A DNA stretch of 64,000 bases from Alkalibacterium kapii (GTDB lineage Bacteria; Bacillota; Bacilli; Lactobacillales; Carnobacteriaceae_A). The stretch lies in assembly GCF_007988865.1 (NCBI RefSeq), contig NZ_BJUY01000001.1, positions 124,001-188,000 on the forward strand, read 5' to 3'. Under the pieces are notes generated by a model. The model searched no databases and had not been told where the DNA came from. It saw only the letters and a program-made list of their open reading frames with translations. The first letter of the stretch is position 1; each line of letters opens with the position of its first letter. The position numbers were made by a program, and so were the translations under genes. This document shows positions 27,995 to 37,030 of this stretch, piece by piece.

Positions 27995-30628
27995 ATGAAT
28001 TATTATCAGGAGACGAAAGATAAGGTACTTGAAGCCGTAGACACTTCCAGGGAGGGTTTGAGCCAGTCTGAAGCTGAAAAGCGTCTGGAAGAACAGGGAT
28101 ACAATGAGATTACTCGAAAAGAGAAACGTTCGGTTTTTTCTTTGTTCATCGAATCGTTCAAAGATCCAATGGTCATCGTGTTACTCATTGTGGCTATTGT
28201 CCAAGTCATGATTGGCGAATGGATCGAGTCGCTCATTATTTTTGTAGTATTGATCCTCAATGCGATTTTGAGTGTGGTTCAGACAAAAAAAGCAGAAGAT
28301 TCGCTTGAATCATTGGAAAAAATGTCGGCCCCTACTGCTGACGTTTACCGAGATGGAAAACAAAAAGAAATCGAATCGAAAAACTTAGTTGCAGGTGATA
28401 TCGTTGTTCTTGAATCTGGAGACAACATTCCTGCAGACGGTCGTCTGATCGAAGCCGAATCTCTGCAGGTAGAAGAAGGCGCCTTGACTGGAGAGTCAGT
28501 GCCCAGCCAAAAGTCAGTTGAACCCTTAGAAGGAGAGACCCCTTTAGGCGACCGCGTTAATATGGTTTACAGCAGTACCATGGTCACAGCAGGTCGAGGT
28601 GTCATGGTGGTTACTTCAACAGGCGAAAAAACTGAAATGGGTAAAGTGGCAGAACTTGTCCAAAACGCTTCTGCCAAACAGACTCCACTCCAGAGAAAAC
28701 TAGCTGATTTCAGTAAAAAACTGGGTATCGCTATTCTTCTGTTATCTGTTCTGATATTTGGTATTCAAGCTGCCCGTATATTTTTAGGTGGTATGGAAGA
28801 TGTGACAGTCCCACTGCTTAATGCCTTCATGTTTGCTGTCGCTGTCGCTGTTGCCGCTATTCCAGAAGCTCTCCAGTCGATCGTCACCATCGTTTTATCT
28901 GTCGGTACAAATAAAATGGCGAAACAACATGCCATAATCAGACAACTGCCAGCTGTTGAAACACTTGGATCGACCAGTGTCATCTGTACAGATAAAACGG
29001 GAACACTGACTCAAAATAAGATGACAGTTGTTGATGATTATATTCCAAACGGAGAATCCAATCTCTTTTCAGGCGACAGCAGCTCCTGGAGCGAATCAGA
29101 GAAAATACTGATGCAGATCGCTGTTTTGACCAACGACTCAACCATCAATGATAAGGGCGAATCAAGCGGTGATCCTACGGAAGTTGCGCTCATAGCTTAT
29201 AGTAATAAACAGGATCTTCCTTATGAATCAGTAAGAGATAAGTATCCAAGACTTGCTGAACTCCCCTTTGACTCAAGCCGTAAGCGTATGTCGACAGTTC
29301 ATGAAATCGATGGCGAAAAACGTCTTTTGACTAAAGGCGGTCCCGATGTTTTGTTCAGGTTGTGTAACAGAGTGAAAATGAATGGTGAAGTCGTTGATCT
29401 GACAGAAGAACGTTTAGAAGAGCTGAAACAGAAGAATGAAGACTTTTCCGATCAGGCTATGCGCGTCCTTGCTTTTGCCTACAAGCCGATCGACTCAACG
29501 GAAGTCAGTATTGAAGATGAAAATGATTTAATCTTTATTGGTCTTTTAGCTATGATCGATCCGCCTCGCGAAGCTGTTTACCATGCTGTAGAAGATGCTG
29601 CTAACGCAGGTGTCCGTACAGTTATGATCACTGGAGACCATAAAACAACAGCACGTGCGATCGGCCGTGATTTAAATATATTCAAAGAGGGCGATCTGGC
29701 CTATACTGGACAAGAACTGGATGCCTTGTCTGAAGAAGAGCTGATGGAACAGCTTGAAGATATCAGCGTTTACGCTCGTGTTACTCCAGAAAATAAAATC
29801 AGAATCGTTACAGCTTGGGAAAATTATAACCAGATCACAGCAATGACCGGTGACGGGGTCAATGATGCTCCCGCATTGAAACAGGCAGATATCGGAATTG
29901 CTATGGGTAGTGGAACCGATGTGGCAAAAGATGCTTCAGCCATGATATTGACGGATGATAACTTTGTTTCTATCGTGCGTGCGATTTCAGTAGGCCGTAC
30001 GATTTACAGCAATATCAAAAAATCGATTGCTTACCTATTCTCAGGAAATCTGGGTGCCGTTTTGGCGATCATCTTTGCTTTAGTGGTAAACTGGGTCAAC
30101 CCATTTACTGCCTTGCAGCTGCTGTTTATCAACTTGGTCAACGACTCCATGCCAGCTATTGCTTTAGGGCTTGAACCCGCAGAACCAGATGTCATGGACC
30201 AGAAACCGAGAGATCCAGATGAATCTATTTTCTCTGGAAATACATTTAAAATCGTTGCTTTCCGTGGTGTATTAATAGCCATTGCGGTCATTATATCCCA
30301 ATATATAGGATTACAGACTTCAAATGAAATGAGTGTTGCTATGGCCTTTACAACACTTATCCTCTCACGTACGCTACAGGTATTCCCGGCGCGTTCAAAC
30401 GTGGAAACAAGTGTTGGGGCTGGATTTTTCAGTAACAAATTCGTCCTTTTAGCTTTTGCTGCCTGTATGACCTTGTATGGTATAACATTGATTCCCGCTG
30501 TCAGAGGTATCTTTTCTATCCCCGCAGCCTTTGGTTTGACTGAATGGTCAATAGCTGCCGGCTTAGCTTTAGCTACCACAGTGATAATGGAATTAAAGAA
30601 AGTGGTTTTACCTTATAAACCTGAATAG
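27995..30628 (+). CDS. P2-type cation ATPase, likely Mn2+ (Ca2+) exporter
   Basis: 877 residues, a SERCA/PMCA-like P-type ATPase: cation ATPase N-domain (1-70), TGES (165-168), phosphorylation motif with Asp333 in DKTGTLT, KGGPDVLF of the nucleotide domain, TGDGVND (618-624) and ten membrane segments. The fourth helix reads AVAAIPEALQ, the PEGL-type site. Homologues are annotated as calcium pumps, but the manganese-sensing riboswitch in the leader argues that Mn2+ export is its main job, as described for lactococcal YoaB and pneumococcal MgtA. Terminator at 30639-30679. Confidence 0.92.
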   Translation: MNYYQETKDKVLEAVDTSREGLSQSEAEKRLEEQGYNEITRKEKRSVFSLFIESFKDPMVIVLLIVAIVQVMIGEWIESLIIFVVLILNAILSVVQTKKAEDSLESLEKMSAPTADVYRDGKQKEIESKNLVAGDIVVLESGDNIPADGRLIEAESLQVEEGALTGESVPSQKSVEPLEGETPLGDRVNMVYSSTMVTAGRGVMVVTSTGEKTEMGKVAELVQNASAKQTPLQRKLADFSKKLGIAILLLSVLIFGIQAARIFLGGMEDVTVPLLNAFMFAVAVAVAAIPEALQSIVTIVLSVGTNKMAKQHAIIRQLPAVETLGSTSVICTDKTGTLTQNKMTVVDDYIPNGESNLFSGDSSSWSESEKILMQIAVLTNDSTINDKGESSGDPTEVALIAYSNKQDLPYESVRDKYPRLAELPFDSSRKRMSTVHEIDGEKRLLTKGGPDVLFRLCNRVKMNGEVVDLTEERLEELKQKNEDFSDQAMRVLAFAYKPIDSTEVSIEDENDLIFIGLLAMIDPPREAVYHAVEDAANAGVRTVMITGDHKTTARAIGRDLNIFKEGDLAYTGQELDALSEEELMEQLEDISVYARVTPENKIRIVTAWENYNQITAMTGDGVNDAPALKQADIGIAMGSGTDVAKDASAMILTDDNFVSIVRAISVGRTIYSNIKKSIAYLFSGNLGAVLAIIFALVVNWVNPFTALQLLFINLVNDSMPAIALGLEPAEPDVMDQKPRDPDESIFSGNTFKIVAFRGVLIAIAVIISQYIGLQTSNEMSVAMAFTTLILSRTLQVFPARSNVETSVGAGFFSNKFVLLAFAACMTLYGITLIPAVRGIFSIPAAFGLTEWSIAAGLALATTVIMELKKVVLPYKPE

Positions 30629-30638
30629 ACTCTAATTT

Positions 30639-30679
30639 TGTATGTGTGTAACCCTAAAAGGCTACGCACATACATTTTT
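30639..30679 (+). terminator. Terminator after the ATPase gene
   Basis: TGTATGTGTGTA (30639-30650) pairs with TACGCACATACA (30663-30674), followed by TTTTT. Confidence 0.85.
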
Positions 30680-30758
30680 GTTATAATCAACTTGAAACTT
30701 TTTCTTTACGTGCTATACTGTAAAGACGAAATATAGAGAAATTAAAAGAGGGTTTTTT

Positions 30759-31289
30759 ATGAATTTCACAGCTATTGATTTTGAAACAGCTAATCGTCAG
30801 TCTCACAGTGCCTGTTCTGTTGCACTGACTGTGGTTAAAGACAGCAAAATCGTTGACGAATATTATACACTTATTAAACCAGAAACCTGGTTCAATCGCA
30901 TGAACATTAATATACATGGCATCACAGAAGCAGATGTTTTTGATGCCCCAAAATTTCCTGATGTCTGGAACGAAATGAAACAGTTCTTCACTCCTGATCA
31001 GTTAGTCGTTGCTCATAACATGCCTTTTGATAAGCGCATTTTGACTGGAACACTCCATTATTACGGTGTCGCCGCGCCGGGTTTTAAGACTTTATGTACT
31101 GTGCAGTCGTCCCGCTCATTGTTGAAAGGGAAAGGATTACCCAATCATAAGTTGAACACTGTTGCTGAATATTATGGTATTCCGTTAAATCATCACCACG
31201 CATTAGATGATTCGAGGGCCTCTGCCAGTATTTTGATCAACCAGGAAAATGAGTACGGTACATCTGCACTCAACCGGTTTATTAAATAA
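30759..31289 (+). CDS. DnaQ-like 3'-5' exonuclease (DEDDh)
   Basis: A 176-residue stand-alone exonuclease domain of the DNA polymerase III epsilon family. The catalytic acidic residues are Asp7 and Glu9 in AIDFETA, the Asp in HNMPFDKR and the His and Asp in HHALDDSRA. No BRCT or helicase domain is attached. Its nucleic acid substrate is unknown; repair or RNA turnover are both possible. It is monocistronic between two terminators. Confidence 0.88.
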   Translation: MNFTAIDFETANRQSHSACSVALTVVKDSKIVDEYYTLIKPETWFNRMNINIHGITEADVFDAPKFPDVWNEMKQFFTPDQLVVAHNMPFDKRILTGTLHYYGVAAPGFKTLCTVQSSRSLLKGKGLPNHKLNTVAEYYGIPLNHHHALDDSRASASILINQENEYGTSALNRFIK

Positions 31290-31292
31290 GTT

Positions 31293-31332
31293 AAATAAAG
31301 AAGCCAGATGAGATGCTCTGGCTTCTTTATTT
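31293..31332. terminator. Bidirectional terminator
   Basis: AAATAAAGAAGCCAGA (31293-31308) and TCTGGCTTCTTTATTT (31317-31332) form a perfect 16-bp stem with an 8-nt loop, serving the convergent exonuclease and GNAT genes. Confidence 0.93.
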
Positions 31333-31851
31333 TTATATCATCTTGCTCATAAGACAAACATCCAAATAGCGTTCTTTGTCTTTAACACCACGTTCCATAA
31401 CTGCTTCGAGTTTAAAGCCCAACTTTTCATAAAGATGACGCGCACGCTGATTGCGTTCCTGCACTTTTAATTCCAGTCTACCGAGTGTCTCTGTCTCTTC
31501 AGCCCATGACAGCAACTCCTCCATCATCATTTGACCGAGCCCCATTCCCCAATAGCTCTGGTCAATGACGATCCCTACTTCTCCAATATGTTTGATTTTC
31601 GGTTTCAAAGAAGCACTGATGGAGGCTATCCCAATGATTTCATTTTGTACCGAGGCTACGAACACAACATTATTTGAAGAATCGTAAATTAAATCGAGTT
31701 GTTTTTCTTGATCCTTCAGGCTTAAGCTAAGGTCATCCGCCCCCTGGGTCAAGTAGCCTGTTTGAGTGGCTGTTTCATTTAATAAATCGATAATGGCCTC
31801 AGCATCACTTGGAATGGCTTCACGAATGATGCAGTCGATAGCTTCACTCAT
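31333..31851 (-). CDS. GNAT family N-acetyltransferase
   Basis: 172 residues with the GNAT fold; the acetyl-CoA-binding loop is QSYWGMGLGQMMME (Q/R-x-x-G-x-G/A type) and the C-terminal NQRARHLYEKLGFKLE is typical of RimJ/RimL and phosphinothricin acetyltransferase-like members. Substrate unknown. It overlaps tsaE by 4 bp (coupled), an arrangement seen in several Lactobacillales. Confidence 0.88.
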   Translation of the reverse strand: MSEAIDCIIREAIPSDAEAIIDLLNETATQTGYLTQGADDLSLSLKDQEKQLDLIYDSSNNVVFVASVQNEIIGIASISASLKPKIKHIGEVGIVIDQSYWGMGLGQMMMEELLSWAEETETLGRLELKVQERNQRARHLYEKLGFKLEAVMERGVKDKERYLDVCLMSKMI

Positions 31852-32303
31852 TGTTTTAACTCCTTTAGGATCTCTTGATACGGTTCACCATGAGCTTCAA
31901 TGATCAGTTCACGTTTTCCTGAATCATTCAACACATTAAAACGAATCATTAGATAGTCTTTTGGGAGCTCTTCTTTCATAAATGATCCCCACTCAACGAC
32001 GCTTACACCTTTTCCATAAAAATATTCTTCTAAACCAAGATCCTCATTTTCTGCATGTTCAAGCCGGTAGAGATCCATATGATACAAAGGCAGGCGACCT
32101 TCTGTATATTCTCTGATCAGAGTATAAGTCGGGCTTTTTATGATTCTCTGTATACCCAGCCCCTTAGCGATGCCTTTTGTAAAAGCCGTTTTCCCCGCAC
32201 CAAGCTGGCCTTCCAGCAATATGGTCATCGATGGCTTTAAGTAACCGGCGATCTTTACAGCTAGTTGTTTCGTTTCCAGCTCATTATTTGTAATGATTTG
32301 CAT
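31848..32303 (-). CDS. tsaE: tRNA threonylcarbamoyladenosine biosynthesis ATPase TsaE
   Basis: ATPase that drives turnover of the TsaB-TsaD-TsaE complex making t6A37 on ANN-decoding tRNAs. 151 residues; Walker A GQLGAGKTAFTKG near residue 37 and the conserved SPTYTL and HMDLYRL segments are present. Its partner tsaD is at the far right of the window (62841-63851) beside rimI. In Bacillus subtilis these genes cluster together, but here tsaE is separated by 30 kb. Confidence 0.95.
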   Translation of the reverse strand: MQIITNNELETKQLAVKIAGYLKPSMTILLEGQLGAGKTAFTKGIAKGLGIQRIIKSPTYTLIREYTEGRLPLYHMDLYRLEHAENEDLGLEEYFYGKGVSVVEWGSFMKEELPKDYLMIRFNVLNDSGKRELIIEAHGEPYQEILKELKQ

Positions 32304-32462
32304 AAAATCCCTTCTTTACTTTTTACTAATCATCATCCTATCACATTCTTCTACAAAAAACACCTCTAATTGCAGGTAGAAACGGTCGTCCATACCAGCA
32401 CATGATATCGACAGAACCAGGAATTTTAGTTATACTTGACTTTAGAAACAGGAGGTATTTGA

Positions 32463-33101
32463 ATGATTCAAGTAAAGCAAATCGAAACAGGAAGTATTCA
32501 GGAAAACTGTTATATCGTATATAAAAAAAATGAAGCCCTGATTATAGATCCCGGCAACAATAAAGAAAAAATCTTATCTGAAATAGAAGTTCTTGATGTT
32601 ATGCCCAAAGCTATTTTACTCACTCATACCCATTACGATCATATCGGTGCCCTGGAAGTTTTGCGTCAAAGTTACAATGTCCCCGTTTACGTGGGAAAAC
32701 AGGAAAAAAACTGGCTAAGCAACCCACAATTGAATCTTTCCAGTTACAGTGATCATGAGATTATTGCAAAACCTGCCGAGTTTATTTTTGAAGTGCCATC
32801 CACAATAAAAATTGGTCTCTTTTCTTTTAAAGTTGTTCACACACCTGGTCATTCTCCCGGAAGTGTCAGCTTTATTTTTGAAGAAGGAGAATGTGTCTTT
32901 TCAGGTGACGCTTTATTTAAAGGCAGTATTGGACGGACAGACCTTCCAGGAAGCGAACCAGAGAAGCTTATACCGGCGGTCGAAGAAAACATTCTGAGTC
33001 TGCCTGACCACTACATTGTCTATCCGGGTCATCTCGCTTCAACGACTATACTGCATGAAAAACAGTCGAACCCCTTTTTTAAAAATGGAAAGGTGAGATA
33101 A
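32463..33101 (+). CDS. MBL-fold metallo-hydrolase (glyoxalase II-like)
   Basis: 212 residues with the zinc-binding HTHYDH at residues 55-60, HTPGHSPGS, FSGDALFKGSIGRTD and a final YPGH histidine. It resembles the YqgX/GloB-like group of small cytosolic thioester hydrolases. Substrate unknown. The ribosome site AGGAGG lies 7 bp before the ATG. The asparaginase gene begins one base after its stop, so the two form an operon. Confidence 0.88.
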   Translation: MIQVKQIETGSIQENCYIVYKKNEALIIDPGNNKEKILSEIEVLDVMPKAILLTHTHYDHIGALEVLRQSYNVPVYVGKQEKNWLSNPQLNLSSYSDHEIIAKPAEFIFEVPSTIKIGLFSFKVVHTPGHSPGSVSFIFEEGECVFSGDALFKGSIGRTDLPGSEPEKLIPAVEENILSLPDHYIVYPGHLASTTILHEKQSNPFFKNGKVR

Positions 33102-33102
33102 A

Positions 33103-34071
33103 ATGAAACGAATCTTACTTTTGCATACGGGAGGGACTATATCCATGAGTACCGATCAGCGAACGGGGGCTGTGAAACCAAGCGATGAACACCCTCTGCA
33201 TCAGTACAGCCAATTGTTTGAAGAAAATATTGAAATCATTGAAGAGGATATTTTAGAGCTCCCGTCTCCTCACGTTACATCAGCAGATATGCTGAAAGTC
33301 AAAAAAAGGCTGGCCAAAGCTATTTGCAGCAAACAATTTGACGGTGCCGTGATCACTCACGGTACGGATACACTTGAAGAAACGGCTTATTTTTTGGACT
33401 TGACCTTGGATTCAACTTTCCCAATAGTCTTAACGGGGGCTATGCGTCCGATAGACGAGATTGGTTCCGATGGGGTAAGGAATCTGCAAAGTGCCATCTG
33501 GACCGCACTTTCTGAAGAATCAGTGGATAAAGGTGTCCTAGTCGTCATGAACGAAGAAATACATTCTGCGCGTTACGTGACCAAAACGCATACGACGAAC
33601 GTAGCAACATTCAGAACGCCAACGTTTGGGCCTATTGGGATCGTCTCAAAAAATAATGTGCGCTTTTTTCAAAAACTTGTTTTCGAAGAAACATATGATG
33701 TCAACGCGGTTACCAAAAACGTTGCTTTGCTTAAAGCTTATACCGGGATGGACAGTACACTTTTTTATGCTCTTGATGATGCAAATATTGATGGTCTTGT
33801 CATCGAAGCACTTGGTGCTGGTAATATGCCCCCTGCAACGCTCCCGGGAATTAAAAAACTTTTAGATAAAGATATTCCAATAGTTATCACGTCCCGGGCG
33901 TTCAATGGGATCGCACAAGATATTTATGCCTATAAAGGCGGCGGCAAGCACTTGAAAAAACTGGGAGCTGTATATGCGCCTGGGCTAACTGGAATAAAAG
34001 CCCGCATCAAGCTGCAAGTTCTACTTGAGCAAAATAGTTATCTCGAATTGATCAAAACACATTTCAATTAA
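33103..34071 (+). CDS. L-asparaginase, type I-like
   Basis: Hydrolyses L-asparagine to aspartate and ammonia. 322 residues with no signal peptide, so cytosolic. The first catalytic threonine is in LLHTGGTISM (8-15) and the second in ITHGTDTLEETAY; the Asp-Lys pair segment VLTGAMRP follows. It shares an operon with the MBL hydrolase. The ansA/ansB distinction cannot be made from sequence alone. Confidence 0.92.
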   Translation: MKRILLLHTGGTISMSTDQRTGAVKPSDEHPLHQYSQLFEENIEIIEEDILELPSPHVTSADMLKVKKRLAKAICSKQFDGAVITHGTDTLEETAYFLDLTLDSTFPIVLTGAMRPIDEIGSDGVRNLQSAIWTALSEESVDKGVLVVMNEEIHSARYVTKTHTTNVATFRTPTFGPIGIVSKNNVRFFQKLVFEETYDVNAVTKNVALLKAYTGMDSTLFYALDDANIDGLVIEALGAGNMPPATLPGIKKLLDKDIPIVITSRAFNGIAQDIYAYKGGGKHLKKLGAVYAPGLTGIKARIKLQVLLEQNSYLELIKTHFN

Positions 34072-34081
34072 ATCGAATTAG

Positions 34082-34114
34082 AAAAAGCAGCTCAAAATTA
34101 TGAGCTGCTTTTTT
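34082..34114. terminator. Bidirectional terminator
   Basis: AAAAAGCAGCTCA pairs with TGAGCTGCTTTTT around a 6-nt loop between the convergent asparaginase and sucrose hydrolase genes. Confidence 0.9.
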
Positions 34115-35512
34115 CTATAATTTAATTGTTTTTTCAAGTTCAAAAATCATGAATTGAGAAAGATTACTCAACCAGTCTTTATTCAACCATGTCCATGAAT
34201 CCGTTCGTTCATTATTGAAATATCGCAGCGAAAATACCTCTCGTCCATCATTTAAAAAAACTTCCATAGCTGAATCTTCTAAAAATAACTGAAGGGAGGA
34301 TAGTGTTTCTTTCAAATATACCGTCCGTGTTTCACGAGTTGAATCCAGCCAGTTCGTTCTTTCAATTGTGAACTTTCTTTCTGAGGCTTCATAACGAAGA
34401 TCTATTTCATTACGCAAAGTCCAAGTGAATGAAGATGCACAAGTATCCCACTTACACGTGATCTCCTGTTCTGATGTCGTAAATAAAACATTGTCTTTTT
34501 TAGAAATATCTTTCAACATATCATATGATTGAATACGCAATTTTTTCAATTCATCAACAGGCTTTTGAATCAATTGATTCTTGACGAACATGATTTCTCT
34601 TGGCAATGACAAGTGGTGAATCCAACCATCTTTAACCGTCGGAACTGCCGCTTCTTGCTTCGGAGGCATGGCTCCCATCCATCCAAACACAAGGGTTCTT
34701 CCTTGGTCATCTTCAAACGATTGAGGGGCATAAAATTCAAAGCCTCTATCCATTTCATTAAATTCTTTTATCTCAGGAGTGAACCTACCATTCTCAAAGT
34801 GGCCTAACATATACCCCGTCTGGAATATATTTTGATATAATGTACCCTTTGCTTCTATTCCTTGAGGAGAAAAGACAAAAACATCTTTCTTATTTAATCT
34901 CAAAAGATCAGGACATTCCCACATGTAACCGAAATCTGATGGCTCATCAGTAAGTTCTCCTTGAAAATCCCAGCTCAGAAGATCTTTAGAACTGTATATT
35001 ATAGCGGTTCCTTTCAGGTCTTGTGTTTGGGCACCTAACACCATCCAATAAGACTCATTGCCCTTCCAGACCTTGGGATCTCTTACATGGGCTGTATAGT
35101 CTCCTGGGTGTTCAAACAGTGGCCCATGCTTTTCAAAATGTATACCATCTTTTGAAACAGCAAGACATTGGTAGCTTTCTCGTTCTCCCTGAGCTTTTTT
35201 TACATTTCCTGTATAGAAAATGTAAAGTTTGCCGTCTTTTTCAATGGCGCTTCCTGAATAACAGCCATTTTTATCATACCAGTTGTCTGGACTCAAAGCG
35301 GGCTTTAGATAAGACCAGTTAACAAGGTCATCTGAAACAGCGTGACCCCAATGTTTGTTTTCATGTGTAGTCCCCTCTGGATTCCACTGAAAGAAAACAT
35401 GGTATTTATCCTTAAAATATATCAGCCCATTTGGATCGTTGATCAGTCCTTTTTGAGCACGTATGTGATAGTTAATAGTATGATCATCAACTATTTTATT
35501 TTTTTCCAACAA
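34115..35512 (-). CDS. scrB: Sucrose-6-phosphate hydrolase (GH32)
   Basis: Splits sucrose-6-phosphate from the PTS into glucose-6-phosphate and fructose. 465 residues: five-bladed propeller followed by a C-terminal beta-sandwich (from about 330). The nucleophile Asp26 is in INDPNG (24-29), the transition-state Asp in VRDPKVW and the acid/base Glu in MWECPDLL. No signal peptide, consistent with an intracellular phosphorylated substrate. It follows the sucrose PTS gene by 18 bp. Beta-fructosidase on other phospho-fructosides cannot be excluded. Confidence 0.92.
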   Translation of the reverse strand: MLEKNKIVDDHTINYHIRAQKGLINDPNGLIYFKDKYHVFFQWNPEGTTHENKHWGHAVSDDLVNWSYLKPALSPDNWYDKNGCYSGSAIEKDGKLYIFYTGNVKKAQGERESYQCLAVSKDGIHFEKHGPLFEHPGDYTAHVRDPKVWKGNESYWMVLGAQTQDLKGTAIIYSSKDLLSWDFQGELTDEPSDFGYMWECPDLLRLNKKDVFVFSPQGIEAKGTLYQNIFQTGYMLGHFENGRFTPEIKEFNEMDRGFEFYAPQSFEDDQGRTLVFGWMGAMPPKQEAAVPTVKDGWIHHLSLPREIMFVKNQLIQKPVDELKKLRIQSYDMLKDISKKDNVLFTTSEQEITCKWDTCASSFTWTLRNEIDLRYEASERKFTIERTNWLDSTRETRTVYLKETLSSLQLFLEDSAMEVFLNDGREVFSLRYFNNERTDSWTWLNKDWLSNLSQFMIFELEKTIKL

Positions 35513-35530
35513 TAGTTCCCTCCAAAATCT

Positions 35531-36943
35531 TTAAGCATTTGAACCTTCAATATCTTCTCTCATTTTATCTGAGTAACCGAATAAATACGTTAGGCCGAAT
35601 GCTACACCAATAGCTACTAAATTAGACAGAATATACCAGAGAATCTGATCATTCAAATATAAAAGTGTTCCTGGAATAACAGTAACAGCCATTCCTGTTG
35701 CAGCTAAATTTAGAATGTCGGCCAAGAAACCACCAGCAGCTCCTCCAACTAATCCAAAGATAAAAGGTTTGATATAACGCAGATTCACACCAAAAATAGC
35801 CGGTTCAGTGATTCCTAGAAATGCTGAAAGTGCAGACGGATAAGCTAGTGCTTTTAATTTCTTGGATTTCGATTTGATTGCTACAGCAAGCGTGGCTCCA
35901 CCTTGAGCAGCAACACTGGATGTGATAATGGCATTATACGGATTCACTCCTGTATTAGCCAACAGCTGGATTTCTAAAAAGTTAAAGATGTGGTGAACAC
36001 CGGTGATAACCAAGATCTGATTCAAACCTCCAATAAGGATTCCTGCTAATCCTAGTGGCAAGCTTAACAACCAGACGACTACATCCAACACAACTTCTTC
36101 TAACGAGTGGAAAATCGGTCCAATAACAAAAAGAGAGAGGACACTCATGACCAGTAACGTGCCGAATGGAGAAATCAAGAGATCCAAAGTCTCAGGCACA
36201 ACTTTTCTGAACCTTTTCTCAACTTTTGCCCCAACATACCCAGCAATGAACGCTGGTAAGACGGTTCCTTGGTAACCTACGACAGGAATGAAGCCGAGCA
36301 TAAAAATCGGCGAAGCATCTCCGCCTGCTACAGCGTATGCATTAGGAAGTGCCGGATTTACGAGCATGAGCCCTAAAACAATACCAATAACAGGAGACCC
36401 TCCAAAAACTCTGAACGCTGACCATGCTACTAAGGCAGGCAAGAATGCAAAGGCAGTATCAGTTAAAACTTGAGTATACAACAAGAAATTGGCATTAATA
36501 TCCGCAGGTGCTACACCAAAGAGCGCCAGAACTTGTTCCTGTGTCAACAGTCCTCTAAGTCCCATGAACAGTCCTGTCGCTACGAGTACTGGAATGATAG
36601 GTACAAAAACATCACCAAATGTGCGAATCGCCCGCTGAAAAGCATTTCCTTGTTTCTTACTTTCTTTTTTCATCTCACCTTTGGAAGTTCCGGATATCCC
36701 CAATCCTGTTACTTCATTATAGATTTTGTTGACTGTTCCTGTCCCAAAAACAATTTGATACTGACCGGAATTATAGAAAACTCCTTTCACTTTCTCGGTA
36801 TTTTCAACTTCAGTTTCATCCACTTGTTCCTTGTCTTTCACCATAATACGCAATCTTGTTGCACAGTGAGCGACTGAATCGATATTATCTTTACCTCCAA
36901 CACCTTCAATAACTTGCTTGGCAATTTCTTTGTTATCCAACAT
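35531..36943 (-). CDS. scrA: PTS sucrose transporter subunit IIBC
   Basis: Imports and phosphorylates sucrose (or a related glucoside). 470 residues: EIIB domain with phosphocysteine Cys27 in AHCATRLR, then EIIC with about ten membrane segments and the signature GITEPAIFGVNLR. No EIIA domain is attached, so it must borrow one (for example a glucose-type IIA), as in SacP-type permeases. The neighbours scrB and a LacI regulator support sucrose. A palindromic operator and promoter lie directly upstream. Confidence 0.9.
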   Translation of the reverse strand: MLDNKEIAKQVIEGVGGKDNIDSVAHCATRLRIMVKDKEQVDETEVENTEKVKGVFYNSGQYQIVFGTGTVNKIYNEVTGLGISGTSKGEMKKESKKQGNAFQRAIRTFGDVFVPIIPVLVATGLFMGLRGLLTQEQVLALFGVAPADINANFLLYTQVLTDTAFAFLPALVAWSAFRVFGGSPVIGIVLGLMLVNPALPNAYAVAGGDASPIFMLGFIPVVGYQGTVLPAFIAGYVGAKVEKRFRKVVPETLDLLISPFGTLLVMSVLSLFVIGPIFHSLEEVVLDVVVWLLSLPLGLAGILIGGLNQILVITGVHHIFNFLEIQLLANTGVNPYNAIITSSVAAQGGATLAVAIKSKSKKLKALAYPSALSAFLGITEPAIFGVNLRYIKPFIFGLVGGAAGGFLADILNLAATGMAVTVIPGTLLYLNDQILWYILSNLVAIGVAFGLTYLFGYSDKMREDIEGSNA

Positions 36944-36978
36944 TTTTAACCCTCCATTTTTTGATTCCAGCTATATTG

Positions 36979-36988
36979 GAACCGGTTC
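36979..36988. promoter_or_regulatory. LacI-type operator of the sucrose operon
   Basis: GAACCGGTTC is a perfect 10-bp palindrome with the central CG typical of LacI-family operators. It lies 7-16 bp downstream of the -10 box, overlapping the expected transcription start, so binding of the adjacent LacI protein would block initiation. Confidence 0.75.
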
Positions 36989-36994
36989 TATTTC

Positions 36995-37023
36995 AGTGTA
37001 TAAGAATTCGCTTTCTTTGTAAA
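36995..37023 (-). promoter_or_regulatory. Promoter of scrA-scrB
   Basis: Minus strand TTTACA (37018-37023), 17-bp spacer, TACACT (36995-37000). The spacer contains AGAAAGCGAATTCT (37003-37016), which resembles a catabolite (cre) site with about four mismatches. The -35 box is only 8 bp beyond the end of the LacI regulator gene. Confidence 0.55.
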
Positions 37024-37030
37024 CCCTTTT

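Noticed and set aside
30031..30579. Long antisense frame opposite the P-type ATPase gene
   Set aside because: It is a codon-usage shadow of the well-supported ATPase; no ribosome site and no domain.
35531..36943. Truncated sucrose PTS (no EIIA)
   Set aside because: IIBC-only sucrose permeases that share a separate IIA protein are normal; the C-terminus is complete.
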